Assembly (NCBI RefSeq): GCF_001270065.2
Contig: NZ_LFYT02000020.1
Coordinates: 1-64,000, forward strand
DNA from: Limnohabitans planktonicus II-D5
GTDB lineage: Bacteria; Pseudomonadota; Gammaproteobacteria; Burkholderiales; Burkholderiaceae_C
DNA length: 64,000 bases
Direction: 5' to 3'
A model generated the notes under the pieces. The model saw only the letters and a list, made by a program, of their open reading frames with translations. It searched no databases and had not been told where the DNA came from. The position numbers and the translations under genes are program-made. Below are positions 39,309 to 48,376 of this stretch, piece by piece. Positions within the stretch are counted from its first letter, which is position 1; each line of letters begins with the position of its first letter.

Positions 39309-41720
39309 ATGAACGCACCGGTACAAACCGCTGAAGCCCGCGAACTCGCGCTGGCCGGCATGGGCGCTTCGCGCCTGCGCAAAGAAGACGCCCGTTTCAT
39401 CCAGGGCAAGGGCAACTACGTCGATGACATCAAGATGCCCGGCATGTTGCACATGGACATCGTGCGCAGCCCGATTGCCCACGGCCGCATCGTCAAAATC
39501 AACAAAGAAGCCGCGCTCGCCATCCCCGGCGTGCACGCCGTGCTCACGGCCGACGACTTGAAGCCCCTGAAGCTTCACTGGATGCCCACCCTGGCCGGTG
39601 ACGTGGCCGCTGTGCTGGCCGACGAGAAGGTCCACTTCCAGATGCAAGAAGTGGCCATCGTGATTGCCGATGACCGTTACATCGCCGCCGACGCGGTCGA
39701 AGCCGTCGAGATCGAATACGAAGAGCTGCCCGTGGTGCTGGACCCCTATGCCGCGCTGCAACCCGGCGCCCCCGTCATTCGTGACGATCTGGCCGGCAAG
39801 ACCGAAGGCGCACACGGCAAGCGTGACCACCACAACCACATCTTCACTTGGGATGCCGGTGACAAGTCGGCTGCCGACGCCGCTTTTGACAAGGCCGAAG
39901 TGACCGTGTCGCAGCACATGTACTACCCCCGCGTGCACCCTTGCCCGCTGGAGACCTGCGGCTGCGTGGCCAGCTTTGACCCGATCAAGGGTGACCTGAC
40001 CACCTTCATCACCTCGCAAGCCCCTCACGTGGTGCGCACCGTGGTGTCCATGCTCTCGGGCATCCCCGAATCCAAAGTGCGCATCGTCAGCCCCGACATC
40101 GGTGGCGGCTTTGGCAACAAGGTCGGCATCTACCCCGGCTATGTGTGCGCCATCGTGGCCTCCATCGTGCTGGGTCGCCCCGTCAAGTGGGTCGAAGACC
40201 GCATCGAGAACATCTCGTCCACCGCCTTCGCCCGCGATTACCACATGGACGGCGAACTGGCTGCGACTGCCGACGGCAAGATCACCGGCCTGCGCGTGAA
40301 CGTGGTAGCCGACCACGGCGCGTTTGACGCCTGTGCCGACCCGACCAAGTTCCCTGCGGGCATGTTCCACATCGTGTCTGGCTCTTATGACATTCCAGCG
40401 GCACACGCGAGCGTCAAAGGTGTTTACACCAACAAGGCCCCCGGTGGCGTGGCTTACCGCTGCTCCTTCCGCGTGACCGAAGCGGTGTACCTGATCGAGC
40501 GCATGGTCGACGTGCTGGCGCAAAAGCTGGGCATGGACAAGGCCGAGATCCGCGCCAAGAACTTCGTCAAGAAAGAGCAGTTCCCCTACACCAGCGCCTT
40601 CGGTTTTGAATACGACTCGGGCGACTACCAAACGGCACTCGACAAAGTGCTCGAAGCCGTGGACTACAAAGGCCTGCGCGCCGAGCAAGCGGCCAAACGC
40701 GCCGACCCCAACAGCCCCACGCTGATGGGCATTGGCTTGGTGACCTTCACCGAAGTGGTGGGTGCCGGACCATCGAAGATGTGCGACATCCTGGGCGTGG
40801 GCATGTTCGACTCTTGCGAAATCCGCATCCACCCCACCGGCAGCGCCATCGCCCGCATGGGCACGATCACGCAGGGTCAAGGCCACCAGACCACCTATGC
40901 TCAGATCATCGCCACCGAGCTGGGGATTCCGTCTGAAGTGATTCAGGTGGAAGAAGGCGACACGTCCACCGCGCCTTACGGCCTGGGCACCTACGGTTCG
41001 CGCTCCACCCCCGTGGCCGGTGCCGCCATTGCCTTGGCTGCCCGCAAGATCCACGCGAAGGCCCGCAAGATCGCCGCCCACATGCTCGAAGTCAATGAAA
41101 ACGACCTCGACTGGGAAGTGGACCGCTTCAAGGTCAAGGGCGACGACAGCAAGTTCAAAACCATGGCCGATGTGGCGTGGCAGGCCTACCACCAGCCACC
41201 AGACGGTTTGGAGCCTGGCTTGGAAGCCGTGCATTACTACGACCCACCGAACTTCACCTTCCCCTTCGGCATCTACCTGTGCGTGGTGGACATTGATCGC
41301 GCCACCGGCGAGACCAAAATCCGCCGCTTCTATGCGCTGGACGACTGCGGCACCCGCATCAACCCGATGATCATCGAAGGGCAGATCCACGGCGGTCTGA
41401 CCGAAGGTTTTGCCGTGGCCATGGGCCAGCAAATGCCATTCGATGCCCAAGGCAACTTGCTGGGCAACACGCTGATGGACTACTTCTTGCCCACCTTCGT
41501 GGAAACCCCGCACTGGGAAACCGACCACACCGTGACCCCTTCGCCACACCACCCTCTGGGTGCCAAGGGCGTGGCCGAGTCGCCGCACGTCGGCTCGATC
41601 CCGACCTTCACCTCGGCTGTGGTCGATGCCTTCTCGCACCTGGGTGTCACGCACCTGGACATGCCGCACAACGCTTTCCGCACCTGGAAAGCGCTGCGCG
41701 AGCACGGCGCCGCTTTGTAA
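39309..41720 (+). CDS. coxL: Aerobic CO dehydrogenase large subunit, form I
   Basis: The catalytic subunit with the [CuSMoO2] site that oxidises CO with water to CO2. The 803-residue protein contains AYRCSFR with Cys385, the copper-binding loop that separates true (form I) CO dehydrogenase from form II look-alikes. Glu757 in GAKGVAES corresponds to the active-site base, and GGGFGNKVG is the pterin-binding loop. It lies 13 bp before coxG. Confidence 0.97.
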   Translation: MNAPVQTAEARELALAGMGASRLRKEDARFIQGKGNYVDDIKMPGMLHMDIVRSPIAHGRIVKINKEAALAIPGVHAVLTADDLKPLKLHWMPTLAGDVAAVLADEKVHFQMQEVAIVIADDRYIAADAVEAVEIEYEELPVVLDPYAALQPGAPVIRDDLAGKTEGAHGKRDHHNHIFTWDAGDKSAADAAFDKAEVTVSQHMYYPRVHPCPLETCGCVASFDPIKGDLTTFITSQAPHVVRTVVSMLSGIPESKVRIVSPDIGGGFGNKVGIYPGYVCAIVASIVLGRPVKWVEDRIENISSTAFARDYHMDGELAATADGKITGLRVNVVADHGAFDACADPTKFPAGMFHIVSGSYDIPAAHASVKGVYTNKAPGGVAYRCSFRVTEAVYLIERMVDVLAQKLGMDKAEIRAKNFVKKEQFPYTSAFGFEYDSGDYQTALDKVLEAVDYKGLRAEQAAKRADPNSPTLMGIGLVTFTEVVGAGPSKMCDILGVGMFDSCEIRIHPTGSAIARMGTITQGQGHQTTYAQIIATELGIPSEVIQVEEGDTSTAPYGLGTYGSRSTPVAGAAIALAARKIHAKARKIAAHMLEVNENDLDWEVDRFKVKGDDSKFKTMADVAWQAYHQPPDGLEPGLEAVHYYDPPNFTFPFGIYLCVVDIDRATGETKIRRFYALDDCGTRINPMIIEGQIHGGLTEGFAVAMGQQMPFDAQGNLLGNTLMDYFLPTFVETPHWETDHTVTPSPHHPLGAKGVAESPHVGSIPTFTSAVVDAFSHLGVTHLDMPHNAFRTWKALREHGAAL

Positions 41721-41732
41721 TCAGGAACCATC

Positions 41733-42365
41733 ATGGAAGTCAAACTCGACAAACAATACCCGCTGGATGTGGACGCGGCACGGGCCTGGGCCCTGCTGAC
41801 CGACCTGAAAGCCACGGCCAACTGCATGCCCGGTGCTGAAATCACCGAGCAGCTGTCTGAGACCTCGTTCAAGGGCGGCGTCAAGGTCAAGGTCGGCCCG
41901 GCTGTGGCCCAGTTTGGCGGCACGGTGGACGTGGTCGAAGCCGTGCCCGCTGAACGCAAGATGGTCTTGCGCGGCAAAGGTGCCGACAAGGGCGGCTCGT
42001 CCGCCTCGATGGACCTGACCGCGATCATCACCGCCGACCCGGCCAACCCGGCGCACTGCGTGCTGAATGGCCAAGCGGCGGTGATCGTGAACGGCAAGTT
42101 CGCACAGTTCGGCGGCCGCATGATGGTGCAAGTGTCCGACATGCTGCTGGCGCAGTTTGTCGAGAACTTCCGCCAGACTGCGCTCACCTTGCCTGCGGCC
42201 GAGGGCTCGCCCGCGGCTGCGCAGGCTGCTGCATCAGGTGGCGACGCTGCGGTGCCTGCTGCTGCGCCCACCGCCCCCGTGGTGGCCCGCGAGATCAACG
42301 GCCTGGCCATCTTCTGGGCTTTGCTCAAGAGCTGGTTTGGCGGCTTGGTCGGCAAGAAAGCCTGA
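41733..42365 (+). CDS. coxG: CoxG, SRPBCC-domain membrane-recruitment factor
   Basis: A 210-residue protein. Residues 1-145 form the CoxG/SRPBCC fold (MEVKLDKQYPLDVDAARAW, CMPGAEI). An Ala/Pro-rich linker (about 150-180) leads to a hydrophobic C-terminal segment (GLAIFWALLKSWFGGLVG). In other bacteria CoxG anchors CO dehydrogenase at the membrane and passes quinone, which fits this design. It is two bases from coxD. Confidence 0.93.
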   Translation: MEVKLDKQYPLDVDAARAWALLTDLKATANCMPGAEITEQLSETSFKGGVKVKVGPAVAQFGGTVDVVEAVPAERKMVLRGKGADKGGSSASMDLTAIITADPANPAHCVLNGQAAVIVNGKFAQFGGRMMVQVSDMLLAQFVENFRQTALTLPAAEGSPAAAQAAASGGDAAVPAAAPTAPVVAREINGLAIFWALLKSWFGGLVGKKA

Positions 42366-42367
42366 GC

Positions 42368-43366
42368 ATGACGACGCCAGACCTGAGCGCCACCGCTGCC
42401 ACCCCCGCTGAGCAAGAGCGCTTGCTGCGTGAGCGGCTGCAGCGCTCGGGTTATCTGGCCGATGCCGACCTGGCCACCACCGTGTGGCTGGCGTCTGCTT
42501 TGCAGCGCCCGCTGTTGCTCGAAGGCGACGCGGGCGTGGGCAAAACCGCCTTGGCCACGGCCTTGGCCCAAACACAAAACGCCACCTTGGTTCGGCTGCA
42601 ATGCTTTGAAGGCTTGGACCTGGCACAAGCCGCTTACGAGTGGAACTATGGCCGCCAGTTGATGGCGATCCGCATGAGCGAAGCGGCCCAAAATAGCGGC
42701 AGTCATAACGGCGGCAATCATGATGGCGCAGGCCGTGTGCGCGAGTCCGATGTGTTCAGCCGCGAATTTTTGCTCGAGCGCCCCTTGCTTCGCGCCATCA
42801 GCCAGACCGGCCCCTGCGTGCTCTTGATCGACGAGATCGACCGCGCCGACGAAGCCTTTGAAGCCTTTTTGCTCGAAGTGCTGGCCGAGTACCAAATCAC
42901 CGTGCCCGAGATCGGCACCATCCGCGCCACGCACATCCCGCAGGTGATTTTGACCAGCAACGGCACGCGTGAGCTGTCAGACGCATTGCGCCGCCGCTGC
43001 CTGTACCACTACCTCGATTACCCGACGCTGGCGCGAGAAATCGCCATCGTCAAAACCGCCTTGCCCGAGGCCGACACCCGGCTGGTGGAAGACGCGGTGC
43101 AGTTCGTGCAGCGCCTGCGCCGCGAAGACCTGGCCAAGATCCCCGGCATTGCCGAGACGCTGGACTGGGTGCGTGCGCTGTTCCAGCTGCGCCACACCCA
43201 TTTGCCCGAAGACATGTCGGCCGTGCTGGGCACCCTGGGCTGCCTGCTCAAGACCCGCGAAGACCGCTTTGTGATGGGCCCCGACCGCCTGCGCCAGCTG
43301 GTCGAAGGCCGCCGCACCGTGGGCGTGGCCGAAAACAGCACCGAGCAGGCCAAGGCCGCCGCATGA
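42368..43366 (+). CDS. coxD: CoxD, AAA+ MoxR-type ATPase for CO dehydrogenase maturation
   Basis: A 332-residue AAA+ protein with Walker A EGDAGVGKTAL (about 52-62), Walker B VLLIDEIDRADE (about 150) and the sensor-1 LTSNGTRELS. CoxD drives sulfuration of the molybdenum centre during active-site assembly. It normally acts with the VWA protein CoxE, which follows after a 112-bp gap with a repeat. Confidence 0.94.
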   Translation: MTTPDLSATAATPAEQERLLRERLQRSGYLADADLATTVWLASALQRPLLLEGDAGVGKTALATALAQTQNATLVRLQCFEGLDLAQAAYEWNYGRQLMAIRMSEAAQNSGSHNGGNHDGAGRVRESDVFSREFLLERPLLRAISQTGPCVLLIDEIDRADEAFEAFLLEVLAEYQITVPEIGTIRATHIPQVILTSNGTRELSDALRRRCLYHYLDYPTLAREIAIVKTALPEADTRLVEDAVQFVQRLRREDLAKIPGIAETLDWVRALFQLRHTHLPEDMSAVLGTLGCLLKTREDRFVMGPDRLRQLVEGRRTVGVAENSTEQAKAAA

Positions 43367-43383
43367 CAACCCGGCCCCATCCC

Positions 43384-43440
43384 CCTGTAGGAGCCCACCC
43401 TGTGGGCGATGGGGCGTGGCACAGGCCCACAAAACCATCG
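43384..43440. repeat. GTAGGAGC-type repeat inside the cox operon
   Basis: CTGTAGGAGCCCACCCTGTG followed by GGCGATGGGGCGTGG matches the family at 32912, 49388 and 56935. It separates coxD from coxE, which are usually adjacent or overlapping. Confidence 0.65.
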
Positions 43441-43478
43441 TGCACAGGGTCGCCTCCTGCGTCAAAGAACGTGGCTGT

Positions 43479-44696
43479 ATGACCCCCCACCTGGCCGCAC
43501 CAACCACCCCTGCGCAGGCCACCGCGCCCTCAGAGCGGCTGGCAGGTTTCGCTGCGCTTTTGCGCGACCACGGCCTCACGGTGGGCGTGGCCGAGCAGCA
43601 GGCCATGTTGCAAGCCATGCTGTACTTTGGCCCTATTCACGAACGCCCATTGCAAGCCGCTTGGCGCGCCATTGCCTGCCACAGCCACCGCGAATGGCAG
43701 CTGTGGGCAGATGTGTACGAGCGCTTTTGGCACCCCGAAAAACTTCGCGGCGGCGTCAAGGTCAGCGGCCAAACCCGGCCCAGCCGCAACCTGCGCCAAA
43801 GCGTGCAGGCCCTGCACGATCAAATGGACGCGGCCCAAAAACCCGCCAGCTCACCGGCCAGCCAACCCGGCCAGAACGCCGCACCCCAAACCGCTGGCGA
43901 CTCGGCATCGAGCCTGCATGACGAACAGGGCAGCGGTACGCCCCGCGCCCAAGGCGGTGCCAGCCGCACCGAAGCCCTGCACCAGCGCGACGGCCAGATG
44001 TGGATGCCGCAAGAACTCAGCGCCCTGCAAAGTCTGGCCCGCCAGATCACGGCCAAGCTGCAACCTCGCGCCACCCGCCGCTGGCGCGTGGCCCCACGCG
44101 GGCAGCGCCTGGACTTGCGCCAAACCCTGCGCCGCAGCGTGGGCTGGGGCGGCGAGTTGCTGCAACCGGCCTGGAAAGTCAAACGCGCCCTGCCCCCGCG
44201 CCTGTTCATCCTGGCCGATGTGAGCCGGTCCATGGAGTCGCACGCCGCGCTGTTTTTGCGCGTGGCCCGCGCTTTTGCCTTAGAGGCCGATGCCCGTGTC
44301 TTTGTGTTTCACACCCGCCTGGCCGAAGTCACGCCCTACATGCAGCGCGACACCCCCGCCATTCAGGAAAAAGTGAACGCTGTGACGGCTGGTTTTGGTG
44401 GCGGCACCCGCATTGCCACCAGCTTGCAAGACTTTGCCCGGCACCACGCCCGCGCCCAGCTCAACCGGGGTGCCCGTGTGTGGGTGTTCTCGGACGGCTT
44501 TGACACCGATGGGCCTGAATTTTTGAGCGCAGCGCTGCAGGAGGTGCGTGCACGCGGTGCCCGCATCACCTGGTTTCACCCCACGCGCCAGGTGCCCGCC
44601 GCTGGGGCCTTGCAGCGAGCGCGGGCCATGATTGACCGCTTTGTGCCCCTGGCCAGTTTGGCCGACTTGGCCGCTGCCCGCCATGTGTTGCACTGA
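43479..44696 (+). CDS. coxE: CoxE, von Willebrand factor A domain protein
   Basis: A 405-residue partner of CoxD. The C-terminal half is a VWA domain with MIDAS motif DVSRSM (about residue 245) and the FSDGFDTDGPEF strand. The middle (about 105-170) is a low-complexity Ala/Gln/Ser linker. It likely presents CoxD to the immature CoxL. The start is MTPHLAAP; the longer frame upstream would run through the repeat. Confidence 0.92.
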   Translation: MTPHLAAPTTPAQATAPSERLAGFAALLRDHGLTVGVAEQQAMLQAMLYFGPIHERPLQAAWRAIACHSHREWQLWADVYERFWHPEKLRGGVKVSGQTRPSRNLRQSVQALHDQMDAAQKPASSPASQPGQNAAPQTAGDSASSLHDEQGSGTPRAQGGASRTEALHQRDGQMWMPQELSALQSLARQITAKLQPRATRRWRVAPRGQRLDLRQTLRRSVGWGGELLQPAWKVKRALPPRLFILADVSRSMESHAALFLRVARAFALEADARVFVFHTRLAEVTPYMQRDTPAIQEKVNAVTAGFGGGTRIATSLQDFARHHARAQLNRGARVWVFSDGFDTDGPEFLSAALQEVRARGARITWFHPTRQVPAAGALQRARAMIDRFVPLASLADLAAARHVLH

Positions 44697-44720
44697 CATT
44701 TGACATCCAAGGAGAACGCC

Positions 44721-45821
44721 ATGAACCGCAACGAATGGATCACGCAGGCCGCACGCTTGCAAGCCGCCGACCAGCCCTTTGCGCTGGTCACGGTGCTCAG
44801 CGCCCAAGCGCCCACTTCGGGCAAGGCGGGCGACAAGGCGGTGGTCACGCCCGACGGCCAGATTCATGGCTGGATTGGCGGTGGCTGTGCCCAACCGGCA
44901 GTCATCAAGACCGTGCGCCGTGCTTTGCTCGACGGCCAGCCGCGCAAGATCCGCATTGCCCCCTCAGACGAAAGCGCCGAGCGCGATCTGGGCGATGTGC
45001 TCGAATTTGGCATGGCCTGCCACTCGGGCGGCACGCTCGAATTGTTCATTGACCCGGTCATGCCCTCGGCCATGTTGACCGTGGTGGGCGACTCGCCCGT
45101 GGCACGTGCACTGGTGGGCCTGGCCCCCCGCGTGGGTTTGCGCGTGGCGGTGGTGGCGCAGGGCGCACAGGCCGCTGATTTTCCCGATGCCGACACGGTG
45201 CTGAACAGCGACGAGGCCTCGCAAGTGAGCGCCCGGCTGTCTTCACCCTTTGTGGTGGTGGCCACACAAGGCCGCCGCGACCTGCAAGGCCTCAAAGCCG
45301 CACTCGCCCTGCAGCCGCAAGGCCTGTGGTTTGTGGCCAGCGCGCGCAAAGCCGGTGTGCTGCTCGACACCTTGGTGACCAGCGGCGAAGACCCTGCAGC
45401 CGTGGCCCGCATCGTGGCCCCGGCGGGTGAATTCATTGGTGCGCAAACGCCCGAAGAAATCGCCTTGTCGGTGCTGACTTCGGTGGTGGCGGCACGGCGT
45501 GGGCGTGAATCCTCAGCGCCTGCGGCTCAGGCTGCTTTGACAGCGTCCATGGCTTCTTCAGCGCTTACATCATCTGTTGCAGCGGCGGCTGCTGGGTCGT
45601 CTTCTTGCTGCTCAACCACTGCGGCCACCGAGCCCAAGGAGGCCACCAACACCAAGGCGCTTGCGCCGGTGGCGGCCAGCGCTTGCTGCGGCGGGTCCAA
45701 ACAGGCCGCAGGCCAAGCCGCTGCCACGGCGTCCGATGTCGTCCCAAGCCGGACCGTCGAGCCTGCATTGGCCCTGGCGGCTGTGCCAGCATCGGTCAAA
45801 TCTTCTTGCTGCGGAGGCTGA
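44721..45821 (+). CDS. coxF: CoxF, XdhC-family maturation factor with a cysteine-pair tail
   Basis: A 366-residue protein. The N-terminal XdhC/CoxI part (residues 1 to about 110, with GWIGGGCAQP and GMACHSGGTLE) and a Rossmann-like XdhC_C part (about 115-265) resemble CoxF, which helps insert copper into CO dehydrogenase. After about residue 270 there is an Ala/Ser/Thr-rich tail with three Cys-Cys pairs: 296-297, 322-323 and 363-364, the last two as CCGG, one at the extreme C-terminus. The tail looks metal-binding. The start is MNRNEWITQ with AAGGAGA upstream. Confidence 0.88.
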   Translation: MNRNEWITQAARLQAADQPFALVTVLSAQAPTSGKAGDKAVVTPDGQIHGWIGGGCAQPAVIKTVRRALLDGQPRKIRIAPSDESAERDLGDVLEFGMACHSGGTLELFIDPVMPSAMLTVVGDSPVARALVGLAPRVGLRVAVVAQGAQAADFPDADTVLNSDEASQVSARLSSPFVVVATQGRRDLQGLKAALALQPQGLWFVASARKAGVLLDTLVTSGEDPAAVARIVAPAGEFIGAQTPEEIALSVLTSVVAARRGRESSAPAAQAALTASMASSALTSSVAAAAAGSSSCCSTTAATEPKEATNTKALAPVAASACCGGSKQAAGQAAATASDVVPSRTVEPALALAAVPASVKSSCCGG

Positions 45822-45823
45822 AC

Positions 45824-46504
45824 ATGGGTTGCATTCTCAAAGGGGGCGGGGGCTTGTACAGCCGCGTGGCGGTGGGCGCGGTGCTGCTGGCTGCGGGTTC
45901 GGGCTCGCGCATGGGGCACCGTCCCAAAAGTTTGCTCGAATTGGGCGGCGTGCCACTCATTCGCCGCCAGCTGATCGCATTGTCGGGCGCGGGCATGGAC
46001 GAGGTGGTGGTGGTGCTGGGCCACTACGCGGATCGCATCGAAGAGGCCGTCAAGGAATTTCCGGTGACGCTGGTGCGCAACCCTGACCCGGACGCTGGGC
46101 AGATTTCATCGCTGCGGCTGGGCTTGCAGGCGCTGTCGCCCAAGCTGGATGCGGTACTGGTGGCGCTGGCGGACCAGCCGCTCATCAACTCGCAAGACAT
46201 CAACGACCTGATTGGGGCTTACAAAAAGCGCCCAACAGGCACGCAAGTCGTGCAACCCACGGTCGATGGCTTGCCGGGCAACCCGGTCATGTTCAGCACC
46301 GAGGTGCGCGAACAAATTCTGGCGGGCGCAGCGAACGTGGGTTGCCGCCAATGGCAGTCGGCCCATCCCGACCAAGTGCACCACTGGGCTTGCAGCAACA
46401 ACCGCTACCGCACCGATGTGGACACGCTGGAAGACATTGCCGCGCTGGCTGCACGCACCGGACACCAGCTCAAGTGGCCAGCTGATTTGATGGTCACCGC
46501 TTGA
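45824..46504 (+). CDS. MobA/MocA-like molybdenum cofactor nucleotidyltransferase
   Basis: A 226-residue NTP-transferase. The nucleotide-binding motif LLAAGSGSRMG (about 21-31) is followed by KSLLELGG and the LADQPLI metal-binding region. By family and position it attaches CMP to molybdopterin for CoxL, giving the molybdopterin cytosine dinucleotide that CO dehydrogenase uses. It starts two bases after coxF. Confidence 0.87.
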   Translation: MGCILKGGGGLYSRVAVGAVLLAAGSGSRMGHRPKSLLELGGVPLIRRQLIALSGAGMDEVVVVLGHYADRIEEAVKEFPVTLVRNPDPDAGQISSLRLGLQALSPKLDAVLVALADQPLINSQDINDLIGAYKKRPTGTQVVQPTVDGLPGNPVMFSTEVREQILAGAANVGCRQWQSAHPDQVHHWACSNNRYRTDVDTLEDIAALAARTGHQLKWPADLMVTA

Positions 46505-46521
46505 AACCGACAGGCACCGCC

Positions 46522-47223
46522 ATGATCCAGCCCGACCCACTCCACACGCTGTGGCACACGCCCATCGGCGTGCACCGGTTTGCGCAAGCCGAGGCGATCA
46601 ACGAGGTGCTGGTGCGGGTGTTTCAGACCATGCGGGCCACGGATGTGGCTCAGGCCGGGACGGTGCCCAAAGCCTTTTACGCCAGCCGTGACGATTTGCT
46701 GCAACGCATTCGTCTGTCGGAATGGGAACAGCTGGTGGGCTTCATTGTGGACAGCGTGCGCCAGACCGTGGTGCTGGCCAACCAAGGGGCTTGGCCCGAG
46801 GCCAAGCCGGGTTTTCAGATCGCGCTGCGCGGCATCTGGTTCCAGATCTCCAGCCAGGGCAGCCACCACGATGTGCACACGCACGGCAACTGTTCGTGGT
46901 CGGGCGTGTATTGCCTGCAGGTCGATCCCCCCGAGCAGCGCTGCCAGCACCCGGTGCTGGGCGCGGCCAATGGTGTGACGCGTTTTTATGGTCCCCACTT
47001 CAACCGCCTGGGCGGCGCGGCCATGGATTTTGGCAACGCTTATTTGCAAAACGCCCACCTCGACATCGACCCCGTGCCGGGCCAGTTGGTGGTGTTTCCG
47101 TCTTGGCTGGCGCACCAGGCCATGCCCTATCACGGCACGGCTGACCGGGTGATCGTGTCCTTCAATGTGAGCGTGCACGCGGCCGGGGGTTCGGACCAAT
47201 TGCATGGGTATGCGCATGTCTGA
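46522..47223 (+). CDS. Putative 2-oxoglutarate/Fe(II) oxygenase-like protein (TIGR02466-like)
   Basis: A 233-residue protein. The double-stranded beta-helix signature appears as HHDVHTHGNCSWSGVYCLQ (about 117-135) and the later FPSWLAHQAMPYHGTADRVIVSFN (about 192-215), supplying likely iron ligands and an arginine. The start is MIQPDPLHTL; a TTG seven codons upstream is possible. It overlaps the next membrane-protein gene by eight bases. It lies inside the cox island, but no role in CO oxidation is known to me. Confidence 0.7.
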   Translation: MIQPDPLHTLWHTPIGVHRFAQAEAINEVLVRVFQTMRATDVAQAGTVPKAFYASRDDLLQRIRLSEWEQLVGFIVDSVRQTVVLANQGAWPEAKPGFQIALRGIWFQISSQGSHHDVHTHGNCSWSGVYCLQVDPPEQRCQHPVLGAANGVTRFYGPHFNRLGGAAMDFGNAYLQNAHLDIDPVPGQLVVFPSWLAHQAMPYHGTADRVIVSFNVSVHAAGGSDQLHGYAHV

Positions 47224-48322
47224 TTTGCGCCGCGCATCAGCGACCCGGCACAGCGCTTTGGCCCATGCCGGCGAAGTGGCGCAGTGGGTGATGCTGCTCT
47301 TGGGCTGGTTGTGGCTGGGCGAGCAGGGCATGCGCCTGGGGTGGTCACTGGCCAGTGGGGTGCTGGCGGTGGTGCTGTGGTGGGCCGCGCGTTTGCTGTG
47401 CAGGGGCAGCCGCTGGGCATTGAGGGCCAGCCCGTCCGTGATGGCGGTGTGCGGCGGCCTGAGCGCCTTGGGCGTGTGGTTGCCAGAGGCTCTGGCTGCC
47501 ACAAACCTGGCCCATCTTGGTCTCTTGGCCGTGGCACTGGTGTGGGGGGCGTGGAGCGGCTTGGTCGAAACTCTCAGCCGTGTCAGCACCTTTGATCTCG
47601 CTCCAGTGGCCTGGCACCCGGTGTTGGCCGCTGCTGCGGTGAGTTGGCTGTGGTGGGCACCAGTGGAGGGAATCTCGGCCACCGTGGCAACGAGTGTGTT
47701 GCTGGCGGTCTGCGCGGCCGTCTTGCACGCACGCGAGCTGGCGACGACGGATACGCTGCGGATGTGTCGAGGTCAACGTGCTGGTCTGTCCCAAGTGCTG
47801 GCCCCTTCAGCCATGGGCTTGATGATGGGCAGCTTGTGGCTGGGCAATGTGTGGTGTGCAGGTCTGGGTTGGACCACCCAAGAGATGGTGTTGGGGCACC
47901 TGGCCATGATGGCGGTATTGCCCACACTGGTGGCTTTGGTGGGCCGCGACGGTGTTGAGCGTCCCCAGTTTCGGCCATTACTGAGCCTGGCAATGCTGGC
48001 GCTGGGGGCTTTGATGCTGTTGGGGCAAAGTGCGTTGTACAACTTTTTGGCCATGCTGCTGCCCTCGCTGGCCTGGGCTGTGCACTGCAGCCGACCGCGT
48101 ATGGCCCAGGTTTTTTCAAGCGGTGCATCCGCTTGGCTGATGCGCAGCATGGCGCTGGCACTGGGTCCGGGCTTGCTGCTCTGGGTCGGCATGGCCAGCC
48201 CGGCGCATGGCCCGCTGGCCATGCAAAGCGCCATGGCACTGCTGGGCACTTTGGCTGCAGTGCAGGTGCTGGTCTTGCGCGCACACCCCCCTGTCGCCTA
48301 CCCGTCTTGGTCCACCCCTTGA
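47216..48322 (+). CDS. Multi-pass membrane protein of unknown function in the cox island
   Basis: A 368-residue, very hydrophobic protein with about 10 predicted membrane segments, rich in Leu, Ala and Trp. I do not recognise a family. It overlaps the preceding oxygenase-like gene by eight bases, so the two are probably made together, and coxI follows 54 bp later. Possible roles are metal or ligand transport, or a membrane partner of the oxygenase; none is shown by motifs. Confidence 0.6.
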   Translation: MSDLRRASATRHSALAHAGEVAQWVMLLLGWLWLGEQGMRLGWSLASGVLAVVLWWAARLLCRGSRWALRASPSVMAVCGGLSALGVWLPEALAATNLAHLGLLAVALVWGAWSGLVETLSRVSTFDLAPVAWHPVLAAAAVSWLWWAPVEGISATVATSVLLAVCAAVLHARELATTDTLRMCRGQRAGLSQVLAPSAMGLMMGSLWLGNVWCAGLGWTTQEMVLGHLAMMAVLPTLVALVGRDGVERPQFRPLLSLAMLALGALMLLGQSALYNFLAMLLPSLAWAVHCSRPRMAQVFSSGASAWLMRSMALALGPGLLLWVGMASPAHGPLAMQSAMALLGTLAAVQVLVLRAHPPVAYPSWSTP

Positions 48323-48376
48323 TCACCCTAAGATTTCTGTACAAACCACCCGCCCAATTCATCCACGGAGACAAGC

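Noticed and set aside
39213-41705. 830-codon minus-strand frame opposite coxL
   Set aside because: Very long, but fully antisense to coxL with typical shadow composition; GC-rich third positions keep it free of stops.
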